Shown here: positions 40,354 through 52,900 of the stretch, one piece after another
How positions within the stretch are numbered: the first letter of the stretch is position 1
Layout of the letters: every line of letters begins with the position of its first letter
Source: Chionis minor
Taxonomy: Eukaryota; Chordata; Aves; Charadriiformes; Chionididae
DNA: 64,000 nucleotides
Assembly: GCA_013398295.1 (NCBI GenBank)
Contig: VZSF01008218.1
Location: forward strand, 651,052 to 715,051
Direction: 5' to 3'
Made by a program: the position numbers and the translations under genes
The notes under the pieces: generated by a model
Seen by the model: only the letters and a program-made list of their open reading frames with translations
What the model was told of the DNA's origin: nothing
Databases searched by the model: none

Positions 40354-40847
40354 TGGCCACATACAGCTTGCATTTTCATGCAGCGCTTTCCAAATATTCT
40401 TACTCAGTTCAGCTTAACCTTCACTTTCAAAAGGTACTTTAAAAAAAAAAAATCTTTAAGATCAGCTCAAACACAGCTAGAAAAATGGAGGGAAACAGAA
40501 TTAATCAATCCCCACAAATTTACATTTGGAGTGGAGCAAGCTTCCTATCAGAAGTGAGATCCCTAACTACGTGACATGACTCGCTTCACCTTGTAGGAAG
40601 CGGACCAGAGGTATGAATGCAAATCTTTTTCCTGGCTACCAAATTAGTGCAAAGGTCACACTAACAATTAGCTCATATGAAGAAAAGGGTCAAATTCTTG
40701 CAAAGACTCTACAGACCTTTTAACAATTAATTCTACATTATTGGAATACATCTTTGAGCCTGCCTCCTGGCGTCTTTAGACACCCAGTATCCCAGTGACG
40801 GTGGCATCGCTGGCTTGCTGTGCTCCAGACCCTGCAGCTCAGAAAAA
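40354..40847 (+). repeat. Duplicated block B, copy 2 (assembly artefact)
   Basis: This is the second copy of 39009-39502. It starts immediately after the N at 40353 and continues into unique sequence after 40847. It represents the left end of the next contig, overlapping the one that ends at 39502. Confidence 0.93.
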
Positions 40848-43800
40848 TGCTTTCATTACTCAGAGACCTAGCAACAGTGATATTTAGTAAAATGATCATC
40901 AGTCACCAAAAAAAAAAAAAACGGTTTAAAAAATGTATGATTTTCTGCTGTGCTCCGCGCTCGCTGTAATCAGCAAGTTCTGCTGGAGTCCAAGTGGGGG
41001 AAATTTTTCATCAACATAGGCATATCAATTATGAGAATGTCATCCCTGTTGGAAGCCAGGCTCAAACTGTTGCCACAAAGGCTGCTTATGAAATGGCTAG
41101 AGGAAAACAGTAGAAAAGTATAAATGGAATGCTTAACAGAGAAAGTAAGGTTAGAACTAAATACAACTTGCATGCAAGTCCCAGGTCACTGTAACAAAAC
41201 TGTTCCCTCCCTTTGGGGTTGTGTCTGTTTTTACAATTGACTCATTCTCTCACGTACACACACTCTCTCCAGGTATTTCTGAAAATCCTGATACGTGAAC
41301 TGCTTGATAACACGCTCACCCACCGAAATGCAGGCACCTTTGCTGCTAACCACAGGTACAGCGCACAAAGCTGACGAGAGAATCTAGTTGATGCTGTTTG
41401 CCAGTTGTATGGATCATGAGAGACCATTACATCAACAGAAGTCAAATACTTCTGCAAGAACTGCCTTGTGACTTCTAGTAAGCCTGAAGTTAATAAAACA
41501 CCAGTTCTGTATTTAGTAACTGATAACTAAACAAAGACCAAGTGACAGATGTTGAGAAGGTATTCCCACTGAATCAACGAGTCTTTCTAAGAGTGCTTAT
41601 ACCAAAGAACTGCCTCCCCAAACGCCGTGATACTCTCCAGGACGAAGACAGACTTTAGCATAGACTTCTTTACACACTAGATACTAGAACTGAATTCCTT
41701 GGGAGACTGTAAAGCTGTTTGAGGGTCTCTGCAATTGCTGGCATACATAATATCCCTGCTGTAACAAAACTGTCTCAAAACCCAGATTTGTTCATGTTAA
41801 CAGGGTCTTTGTCCAAATATACTCAGTCATACAACGTTACCTCTGGTAACTCTGAATCTTTCTCAAACTCCTCTGAAATCTATAAAATCTGCAGAGGTCC
41901 CCGAAGAACTGAATACAGGTTCCTGAAAAAAAATGAATGTTTTCACTTTTATCAAAGCATACGCTACTTATCAATAGAGCATAGCATCAATACTTCCTCC
42001 TCTTGCTACGACTCCTTTGCAATCAAAAGGCAGCTTGTTATAATACTGTCGTTCTTTGCAAAGTGATGATATAGTATTGCCATCAGATGACTTCCAGGTG
42101 GCCGAACTGAAGCTAAAAATCTTGACTATTAGAATATACAGAGTAGCAACCTAGCTATCAGCACAACAAAAACAGGTGGTGTTTGGTCAGTTGGCTTGGT
42201 TTTGTTGTTTGATTTTTGGTTTTTTTAACTAGACCTAGACCATAAGGGTATATTGATTCCAAGAACTAACGATCTGGGTCAGCAGGTATAAAGACACATT
42301 CCCTCCAGGGCAGGACAAAGCATCTATCTCTATAAATGACTCCGTACAACTTCCATACGGCTTTGTAAGTTATCTTTCCCTTACCTATGTTGTATCTGAT
42401 CCAACACCTGTTACTTTTTTTTTTTTCCACCATCCGTATTTTATTATATTCCAAAACCACTCACAGCTGATATTTAACAGTACTATATAAGCATAATCTA
42501 AAAAGGATTTTCCAAGGGGCTACATATAAAATGAATAAAATTGTAGTCAAGTCTTCAATAGCAGAAATATATATTGTACAACCTTACATGATTCATCCCA
42601 TATACTAAGCTGAAAACACACAGCTACGCTCTACCCCAGGACAATCAGTCGTGCTCCCATTTACGTGCTGCTTTGCGCAGGAAACCATTACACAGAGAGT
42701 TGCACTTTGACTTCTTCCACTGTGTGGTGAAGAGCAACCCAGAACTATTTACTCCGCTGACTGCTCAGCCCTTCCACCGAGCGAAAGGACCTGTCATCAA
42801 ACATACATGGTTTGCAGTGCAAAGCTTGCATTGTTTAGTTTGGCTGGTTTTAGTATTTCACAAAGGAATTAGCATATTCTTTCGCCAATGTTTTCAGAAC
42901 CAAAATAATTCAAATTACTAAGTACCCACTGGTTTATGGCCACAGACCAGACATTAAGCTCGCTTAGTTCTACATATTCAGTCTGGGAACACAAACGTGT
43001 CTACTAATTATAAAAGTAATCCCTGTAGTTCTGGCAGCTAGTGCTATTCAGTGACCACTAGCCTAGGCTACTTTTGCAGGATGAATGCAAACCCAAATGC
43101 CTTTGGGTTTGTATATATGCATTTAAGAGTTCTGTGACTAAATCCAGATCCAGGCAGACTTCATTTCCAAAGGACAGAAAAGAAAAAGATTACTGAAGAC
43201 AGTCACATACTCATTTAAATAGCACCTATTTAAAATATTTAAATAATAATTTTATTACAAACTGTACTGAAGACTTCGACGAGTCCCACGACCAATTTTC
43301 ATTAAACATAACTTGGCAGCTTTGTTGTTTCTCAGTTCCAGGGCTGATAGATGCTATCAGTGCAAACAAGAATAAATAACTTAAAACTTTGAGGGAGGAC
43401 TTGCTGGGCTTTCCTAGGGTGTTGGGGATTTTACTTTAAGTAAAAGCCTTTACATAGATCAGAAATGAAGCTGCAGAAGACCAACATTAGTTACCACCTG
43501 CCACTAATGAAACAAAGCTTAAAATTAAAAACATTTACATATTATAGAAAGAGACTTCCACTTTCATAAAATGCAAACAACTTGGAGAGCGTAGCGCCTC
43601 TATGACTCACGATTTTGTATAAAAATCCTTATTGCCTAATGCGAACATTCTAAAATTTACAAACAGGATAAGCTGTTGACTACAGTATTTGTTTGCTCTT
43701 TCAAAACAACGCAGAAACTTACAAAATTCAAATTCATAATTTCAGCCTGACTTTCAGTCAAATTGATTTCGTTGCTAATAGTCAAAACAGTCTTAGTAAC

Positions 43801-46800
43801 CAACGGAAAACTTCATGAAAAGGTAAGAGCTAAAAATTGTCGCGCTCCTAATTTCTCGCTGGAAGTACCGAGTTAGTTGCACGACTTCACTTTTGCCTGC
43901 GTATTCACCTTTACTCAGCTTCTCCAGCCATGCATCAAGTTAGCCTCAGGAAGGAAATAATGGAATAAATGGAAAGAAAATTATCTGTTTTTCTGCCCTT
44001 GAATTTTGCTGAATTTCAGTCTTCAAATACATTAAACAGGGAAGACCAAGAAAGAGAACTATTTTGTCTTAGAATATTAATGTTGCGGTGTCTTCTGTTA
44101 TAGCCTTCAAGTCACTGTGGCTATTCTTCTTTATTTTAGGAAAGCACTGTCTTTCTCTAGTAGATTTTGTAGTAGATTTTGCAGATTATTTAAATTCTGA
44201 ATATACTTAAAAGAGAAACATCTACTGCACTGGGGAGAGCGGAAGTCTGTGCGTTGCAACAATAGTATAAATTGGAGGTTGCTTTTTAAATTCAGAATAG
44301 TACCAGTGTTTCTGTACATTTTAACCAGTACCATTCCCCTTACGCCATCTCTAAAAATCATTTTGAATGCGAGTACTAGGGATGACATCAGTAATTTTCA
44401 CTTTTAATGAGCATGCTGCATTTTCTGCTGACATTACAGTACCTATGCCAATCATGTTTGATTATTATCTCTGGATTTCTCCATGCTACTTTGTTTCTTG
44501 GGTTTGGGGGGGTTTTGTTCATGTTTTTTTATGTGTGTGTTTGGGTTTTGTTTTTTAAGTCAGCAAGGTACAGTGAAAGGATAAGGTCTATTTTATAGCA
44601 TGCTTTTTGGGTACGAATTAACTTACAAAGGAATATCAGCATCATTAGGTGTTAAAAGAAGGATGAATTAAGGGTAGATACCTCTCCTCTTTCTCTAGCA
44701 GAAGTAAAAGGAAACTTGTTTTTCTTAGCTTGGGTTAACCTGTTTCCCTCTCAACTCCAGTCCCCGTGACTCCCCTTATACCTTGACTATTGTGCCGGGA
44801 CTTCTCCTCCACTTTCCAGTAACCTCAAACTCCAAGCTATGGCTAATTTATTAAATCAACTGTATTGCTAATTCACACCCCAGTACCTTACAGACATTTT
44901 TTGCCATGTATCATTAATACCAAGTAATCAATTATGTATGCATAATCTTACACCTAAGACCCTTTATGATTATTCCACACAAGGTTTTAAATCTGTTTTT
45001 ACCACAAATAAATATATATAAAATTTAAAATTGAAAAAGAATTAAAAAAATATTCCAAAACCTCCCATAAGCTTATTAGTAAGATATTAGCTTATTAACA
45101 AGATTTACTTGTTTCACTGAAAAGTTTCTATTCACTATAGCAGGGCTGCAAATAGGATAACTAGTTTTACCATCAGTTTTTTTGACAACATTACAAAAGG
45201 TTTGCCTATTTATATTTGTTTCTAGCATGAAAATACAGCAGGTTTGTGTTTAAACAGGTGATGAACAAATTATTTCAGAAGAGAAGTTATGGTGCAGTCA
45301 AAACAGGTGATCATTTAAGACTTACATTTCATTCAACCAGCCATGAGCAGAGCAAACCAATCAGCCAGCACTAGCCCAAAAATGAAATCCAAAGAAAAAG
45401 TTTCTTGGAGCCAGTAGCAAAATTTGCTTAAAATAATAAATTAAAACTACCAAATCAAGTGCCTCTGGGCTTGGACAATTGTAAAACCTCTCCTGATACT
45501 GGTATGCAAACATGTAAAAAAATGAATTATTGCATTCTCAGTTTCATGTCCGAGTTAAAGGGAGTAAACAAAAGTTAACCAGCTTATAGAAGTTTATTAT
45601 ATTGCAATTGGAAGCCTTATTCATTATCTAGTTGCCGAGCATTCTCTTAAGATTGACAACGTACACCATACCAGTACACACATACCAATTCATAAGCACA
45701 AACCACCAAAAATTACATAGCCAACTAACACGTACAGAAATACTCAGCTATAGATCAGGAACAATTCTTTTCTACTTGTTCATGTTTTATTTCTTTCTTT
45801 TTTGAAGGATGAATTAAAAAAAATGCCAGGGATAGCTAATTGTGACCTAAACCATCCACAGAATCTGTTAGGTGACTTTGGTCTGGTTGGTTGAGTGGGG
45901 TTTGGGTTTGCTTTCTTCCAAATGCAAAGAAAGAGGTTCAAAAAAACTGTATCAAAACAAAGACGTCTTTATCATGATAACTTCAATGGGGAAAACTCTT
46001 CTTTCATAACAGACAATAATTTTACTACATACTATCATCCAATTCTGTTTTTCAAAAAGAAGTTTGGATGCTAAAGCCTATTTATGAATAAGGGAAGCCT
46101 TTTTATAGTTTTCAGCAGCCTTCCAATTAGCCCTCAGCTATGGATAATTCCCTTCGCTTGCCAGGAACGAGTAACCAGAAAAACTGGACACGTTGCCATG
46201 ATAGATCTGATCTTTCATCTGATTTTGGAATATGGCAAAGTGCTCATTCTTTCAGAAGGCACCTTTATGTCTACATAAGGGTGCATTCTCCCGGCAGCAT
46301 CAACGGACGCTGGAAAGCACCGACTAAATACCGATACCGTCTGTTGTTACGGTACCGCTCACCTGACCACTACTGGTTACCATCAGCTAACATGGTCAAT
46401 TTTGGAAGAAGGATTTTATGTCCAGGGTAAAGAGCTGCCCAGAAGCTGACACTTCTGAAGCAGTTACAACAAACTAAAATCTGCCTAAGCAACTAATATT
46501 CTCTTTTGTGCGAGATAGATAAGAAAAAAAACCCCAGGATTCTGAGGATGCTGTAACTTTATTAACAAGAATGGGGACAGTAGCCTTGGGATCCAGAAAA
46601 CATACATGTTAACCGATGTGCAGACTACTTCTCCGACCTCTTAGGACAGTTCATTCTGTTCTGAGCTGCCTAACGTTGTATGAGCTCAATTCATTTAACT
46701 TTTCTAAAAACAGAAGACAGAGTACATCTGGAGACAAAACAAGCTTCAAGACATAGTGTTGTGTTTCAACTAAACATTAAGTTTTCTGTATGTGGAAAGT

Positions 46801-47945
46801 CGTATTCAGTCTCTGTCAAGAGACCAAATAAAAGTTGGGAAGTTTGCTAATTCATCATAGGTCACATACCCCTAGAACAGAAATAATATTACAGTTTAGA
46901 TATTTTTTTCCCCTATAAAGGAAAAAAACAAAAAGAAGATAACATGAGAAATACTTTGGAGCCTGATTTTATTTCCTAGGTAAGTAAGTATGTAAAAATA
47001 TAACTTTACCCTTACTTAGGAATAAAACCACATTACAAGTATTTCTTTGATACACACAAAAATCCAAATCATAACATCATATTGTAAAACAGAAGAACAC
47101 ACCACTCAAAGTGCCACATAAATAGAAATAAAACTGACCATTTCCTTGTGCATAGGGAACAAGGGCAAAACAAAGATACAGCACTACATAAAAAAAATAG
47201 TTAGACTTTTAAAAATAAAAGTTTTACTTTTGCTACTATGTATTCGCCAAACTATACTAAGTAGAGACAATCTTTTAACGCGTAACCACAACACTCCAGC
47301 TACTGAGAGTTCACTTATAGAATCAGATGTGGATGCTGTCAGAGGACTAATAAACATAAAAGCAGCAACATATTATAGTATTCCCCCTCCAAGAGAAATC
47401 GCTACGCTAATCCTGTGAGTCAAGACTATCTACAATAACATCATTAGTATCAACTGAATGCCCAAAATCATTCGTTTTCACACAGCTGCTTCTCCCAAAG
47501 CGCCGGCTCTGTAAAATTGGAGCTGCTTTTTGCACACAGCAATTTCCTAGCACAATCGGGGCGTTTCACCCTAACCTACCACCAAGGGGCCTTTGGAGAA
47601 GAGAAAGCTGAACAGCTAAGGGACAGGACAGGGACTTGGAGGTCCAACAAAGTCCCTTCATTAACAGCAAAGCAGAATTTTGGGGAGAACTCAGGACAGT
47701 AATTTGCAAGCCTTGGTTGCATCATGTGCACACTTGAGATTGATTAGTTATATTGTCTGGAAATGAAGAGTTTTCATACTATGACCATCATCAACATTTA
47801 TAAAATATTTCAAGCGGCGAGGACAGAAGATAATATAAATACCTAATTTTTGCTTATATATCTCCCTATTATTACAATAGTATCAACACGTCTCACAGAC
47901 TTCAGTATTTACTCAGAACACTGACGGCCTTGAAGTATTTAATAT

Positions 47946-49773
47946 AAGGACATCAAAGACAATAAGAAAAAATTCTATAGCTATGTCAGGGAAAAAGGTA
48001 GGACTTGGGAGGCTGTGGGCCCTCTCCGGAAGGAAACGGGAGACCTGGCCACCCAGGATATGGATAAGGCTGAGGTACTGAATGACTTTTTTGCCTCAGT
48101 CTTCACCGGCAAGGGCTCTAACTCCACTGTCCAAGTCACAGTAGGTAAAACCAGGGGCTCTGAGAATGGAGAACTGCCCACAGTAGGAGAAGATCAGGTT
48201 CGAGACCACCTGAACAACCTGAAAGTGCACAAGTCCACGGGACCTGATGAAATTCATCCCCGGGTCCTGAAGGAGCTGGCGGACCAAGTTGCGAAGCCAC
48301 TTTCCATCATATTTGAGAAATCGTGGCAGTCTGGTGAAATTCCTGTGGATTGGAAAAAGGGGAACATAACCCCGATATTCAAGAAAGGAAAAAAAGAGGA
48401 CCCAGGAAACTATAGGCCAGTCAGTCTCACCTCTGTGCCTGGCAAGATCATGGAGCAGATCCTCCTGGAATCTCTGCTAAGGCACATGGAAAATAAGGAG
48501 GTGATTGGAGACAGCCAACATGGCTTCACCAAGGGCAAATCCTGCCTGACAAACCTGATGGCCTTCTACGATACTGCCACGAACTTGGTGGACAAAGGCA
48601 GAGCAACGGACGTCATCTACCTGGACTTAAGCAAAGCATTTGACACTGTCCCGCATGACATCCTGGTCTCCAAATTGGAGAGTCACGGGTTCGATGAATG
48701 GACCACTCGGTGGATAAGGAACTGGCTGGATGGCCGCACTCAAAGGGTTGTGGTTAATGGGTCAATGTCCACGTGGCGGCCAGTGACGAGTGGTGTCCCG
48801 CAAGGGTCAGTACTGGGACCAGTGCTATTTAACATCTTTGTTGGAGACATGGACAGTGGGATCGAGTGCACCCTCAGCAAGTTTGCCGATGACACCAAGC
48901 TCGGTGGCGCGGTTGACACACTGGAGGGAAGGGATGCCATCCAGAGGGACCTGGACAGGCTTGAGAGGTGGGCTAATGCAAATGGCATGAAGTTCAACCA
49001 AGCCAAGTGCAGAGTCCTACACCTGGGACGTGGCAATCCCAGGCATAAATACAGGCTGGGCAGAGAATGGCTGGAGAGCAGCCCTGAGGAGAAGGACTTG
49101 GGAGTGCTCATGGATGAGAAGCTCAACATGAGCCGGCAGTGCGCGCTGGCAGCCCAGAAAGCCAACCGTATCCTGGGTTGCATCAAAAGAAGCGTGGCCA
49201 GCAGGGCACGGGAGGTGATTCTCCCCCTCTACTCTGCGCTTGTGAGACCCCACCTGGAGTACTGTGTCCAGCTCTGGAGTCCTCAACATAGAAAGGACAT
49301 GGAACTGTTGGAACAGGTCCAGCGAAGGGCCACTAAGATGATTAGAGGGATGGAGCACCTCTCCTATGAGGACAGGCTGAGAGAGCTGGGGCTGTTCAGC
49401 CTGGAGAAGAGAAGGCTCCGGGGAGACCTGATAGCAGCCTTTCAGTATCTGAAGGGAGCCTACAGGAGAGCTGGAGAGGGACTCTTTGTCAGGAAGTCTA
49501 GTGATAGGACAAGGGGTAATGGTTTTAAATTGGAAGAGGGGAGATTTAGGTTAGATATTAGGAAGAAGTTCTTTACTGTGAGGGTGGTGAGGCACTGGAA
49601 CAGGTTGCCCAGGGAAGCTGTGGGATGCCCCATCCCTGGAAGTGTTCAAGGCCAGGCTGGATGGGGCTTTGAGCAACCTGCTCTAGTGAGAGGTGTCCCT
49701 GCCCATGGCAGGGGGGTTGGAACTTGGTGATCTTTAAGGTCGCTTCCAACTCTAACCATTCTATGATTCTATG
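47946..49773 (+). mobile_element. 5'-truncated CR1 LINE, well preserved
   Basis: This non-LTR retrotransposon fragment contains the 3' part of ORF2 and the 3' UTR. The RT frame is open from 47943 (stop codon at 47940-47942), and recognisable CR1 protein starts at about 47946 ([18 protein letters not shown]), so the 5' break lies there. A full CR1 is about 4.5 kb, so the endonuclease and ORF1 are missing, as in most genomic copies. The 3' end is the CR1 hallmark, two tandem ATTCTATG octamers at 49758-49773, preceded by the typical CTTCCAACTCTAACC stretch. No target-site duplication is evident, which is usual for CR1. The element lies in the KCNMA1 intron opposite to the gene's transcription. 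Confidence 0.95.
48015..49730 (+). pseudogene. CR1 ORF2 reverse transcriptase fragment, frameshifted end
   Basis: A 571-residue open frame, entered here at a GTG that is not a true start because the frame runs on upstream to 47943. Reverse transcriptase motifs are intact and in order: NYRPVSLTS (residues 132-140), motif [10 protein letters not shown] (202-210, catalytic Asp204), [14 protein letters not shown] (260-273), and motif C FADD (290-293) with both aspartates. The CR1 C-terminal block [17 protein letters not shown] (458-474) and the HWNRLPRE segment follow. After residue about 536 the sequence departs from the family. A G run at 49622-49624 appears to hold one extra base, because the adjacent frame carries the usual CR1 ending ([18 protein letters not shown]) and stop. 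It lacks the endonuclease and a promoter and is not expected to be mobile. Confidence 0.9.
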
Positions 49774-49839
49774 GTTTGCCTTCAGATTATTTAGACAAAG
49801 CAGGGAAATGTTATTTGACCCATTTTTTTCAATTTAAAA

Positions 49840-49930
49840 AAGCAGGTACAGAGAAACTGAAAGGCATGCACAAAGCCCATAAGGAAATCCAGATCTGAAA
49901 TCAAGTGACATATCCTTGAGATCATCTTTT
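49840..49930 (+). repeat. Possible ancient SINE (MIR-like) remnant
   Basis: Just 3' of the CR1 tail the sequence AGGTACAGAGAAACTGAAAGG followed by CACAAAGCCCATAAGG resembles the gapped pattern of amniote MIR-type SINEs (GAAACTGAGG, then a CCAAGG-like block). Similar but weaker hints occur near 32905-32985 and 57665-57715. Without an alignment this is only a suggestion. Confidence 0.25.
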
Positions 49931-52900
49931 CCAAATAACCTCTCCGAAGTCAGTGCATACATAAAATGCATTCCTTATAGTCTGGGTCCTTTGACAATTT
50001 CCAATGCTAATTAGTTTCCATTGGGCTAGAAAACATAGTACTTCTCAGGACTGTAGATTTAGCCCATGTCCTCATTTTTTTGCCCCCCCTTCCTTAAAGA
50101 GAAAAGCTCGTCATAAAATTCAAGCTAGTTGCTAACCAAGTTTTGGCAGTGTTTTTGTAAGACATCGTCTCATCCTAAGAATCCCTGCAGCAAAGTTGCC
50201 ATTTAGAAAACAGATTACCAGTTTAATTCTTTGATTAATTCCTTGCGTCTGCTACCAGCGACTCGATCTTTGAATGCAATAAAGTAAGAGCAGATGGACA
50301 ACTCCCAGACAGAACAAAACCGCACAAAGCCAGGACGGCAGCTTCATCCACACACCAATCCTAGGCTCCTAAGCCCAAGAAAAAGTTATCCTAGCTATGA
50401 GGAGATCCATTTTCAGCAAATAACTTTTTATTTATTTCTTTTTTTATACGGATAAGTGTATCTGAGAGTATTCTCAGTCAAAAAATGGAGCTGCTGCGAC
50501 TCCGGTCCATGGTTAAGAAGCTCCTGCGTACAGTGGTTAAAATCAATCTGGATTCCTACCTGCCATGCCAAGGAATACACTTCATTCTTTTTTTATCCAA
50601 AGAATGTTACCACAGTCTGTGAAGAAAATAAATCGAGTCTTATGGACGACAGCATAAAAACTTTGCATTCCAAACCTGAATTTATTTTTCCATATAAAGT
50701 TTTAGAACGCAGGGGCTAACAATTCAGAATGAAATGCTGCACACTTCAGAGACTTGTGGTGTCCACCAAAGCAACATCCTCTCTTAATTTCAGGAGAACA
50801 ACTTACTGGTTGAGAACTATACAAAAGCAGTTTGTGCTTTATTCTTTTTGGTAGCCTAAAGAGTAAGAGGTGAATATGAGACTAAAGATAAGAGCAATAA
50901 CTGTTTCCATCTGCTATGATTTCTGAATATTAAGATCCCACTTTGTGCCTCAGCTTTGCTACTATCCAGCGTCTATAAGCTATAATATCAATCTATCAGC
51001 CAGTACCGCAACCAGTTAATCATTTTAACCACTGGATTGCAAGCAGAAAGGCGATATGCCCAATCCTTAATACCCGCCAAAGAAAGCAATATTTAACCAT
51101 GGAAAACATAAAAACCTCCTTGAGCATTTTTGAAGCATTACTCTAGAGTTCAAATGGTACGGAGAAGCTCTTTAACAGCGACCAGGTTAACAGTACCAAA
51201 TAAAAGGCTACATGGAAATTTCCAAGCGGTCCTTAGATAGCAATTCATTTAATATTTAGCAGCAACACTTTTGAAAGGTATGTGTATAAAACAGAGAAGG
51301 CTGTTCATAGAAGCTCTGCTACCGAGTACTTCACATTTCTTAAATCACCATACCTCGGAGAACAGCTCTACAAACATCAGATTACCTGTATCTTAATTCT
51401 TTTTGTGTCAATTAGGACTTATTTTTTGTTATATTCAAATATTCTTTATATTTCTCGTACTTTTTTTTTCCTGCTGGATTAAATTACAATATTAAATTGT
51501 ATTAAATACAATGCATCTACATTAGATTGAATTACAGACTCTGAGATTTGGTTCACTGAACTCAAATAGCACTCATGCAATATTTAGAGAGTTAATGAAC
51601 AAAATGATTTTGAGTTTTTGTTGTTCTATTTATCCTTTTTTTCTTCCTTTGCAGATAGTATTGTTGTTCCAAATAATGATAGCTTGGAAAAAAAAAATCC
51701 TAGGGTTAATAAATCTGAGGGGGCAATAAGAACATCTTCGTGTGGAAAAAACAGTAAGGAGCCATTTCAATACAATTTTTTTTAGACTACAGACAACAAC
51801 TTGTTTGAATTCCATTCTGTAAAATGACACTAGAGGTTTACACAATATAAAGAATTCTCTCCCAGAGCAGCGTTTTATTCTTTTAGCATTTTCAAAGCAT
51901 ACTTCCACATTAAACTGCGTATCTATATCCACTAATTATGAAGGCAACAATATGTGGCTCAGATCATAAAAATCAAAGAGTATTAACCCCTCAGCCTTTT
52001 TTTTTTTTTTAATGGAAAAAGAAATTTTACTATTTGGTACCTATGAAATAGAACAGTGACAGCGCTTCTACTTCTTTTTCCCTCTGATGAGCAATTCAGT
52101 GACCTGTTACAAAACAAATGAAAAACCCCCACCCAAGCGCATCTATTCTTGAAAGCTCCCTCTTCTATAATTAGCTGTACCTTGACTTCTTTGTGAATAC
52201 ATTTCCACGTCAAGGGTCATTTGTATAGTAAAATATGTACATACCATTTTTTTAACAGTTTTAAATTGTCCCAGCAACTGTGACAAATTACTGTATAAGA
52301 CAATGTAGTTATAGTTGTCAAGCTATCACTCAACTAAATGCTTAAAAATTTACCAGAACAATTCTAATCTCCATTATTTTCAGAATTCAGATCAAAAGGA
52401 ACCTAAGGTAAAGGCCATAAGAAGCTTCATCTGAAAAATAGGAACTTGAATTGAAAGTATACTATAGTGATGTGATAAAGGCATTCATACATACTTATCT
52501 ACCAGAAGAAAAATATTTAATTCTTTAATTTTACAGAAAGAAAATTTGAAACAGTCCTTCATATAGGATAAGCAAAAACCCAAAGATTAGAGCAGCTAGA
52601 TTTTATTGATCAAGCAGTACTGTGTCTTTCGTCCAGTTTTAATTTGCTTCGAGAACAGATGTTCTGTGACAACTGAATACAGATACATGTGTAGGAAAAG
52701 GGCAGGAAGGAAGTAATTTCCTACTCAGTCTGATTGCACCCTTGGGGATTTGGTTTGTGTAGTAAAGAAAATATTGATCTGAAAGTCTTAAAACTCTTGT
52801 GTGTAAAGCTGCCGCATGTCCACAGCCCGAACAAGAGAAAGGCAAACACTTCTCCTCTCACACGTGGAAATGCAAATGTCTATTAATAACCTAAAAAATA

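Noticed and set aside
46140..46430. 96-residue plus-strand frame with Tyr/Arg-rich end
   Set aside because: No homology recognised and no flanking splice sites evident; treated as chance.
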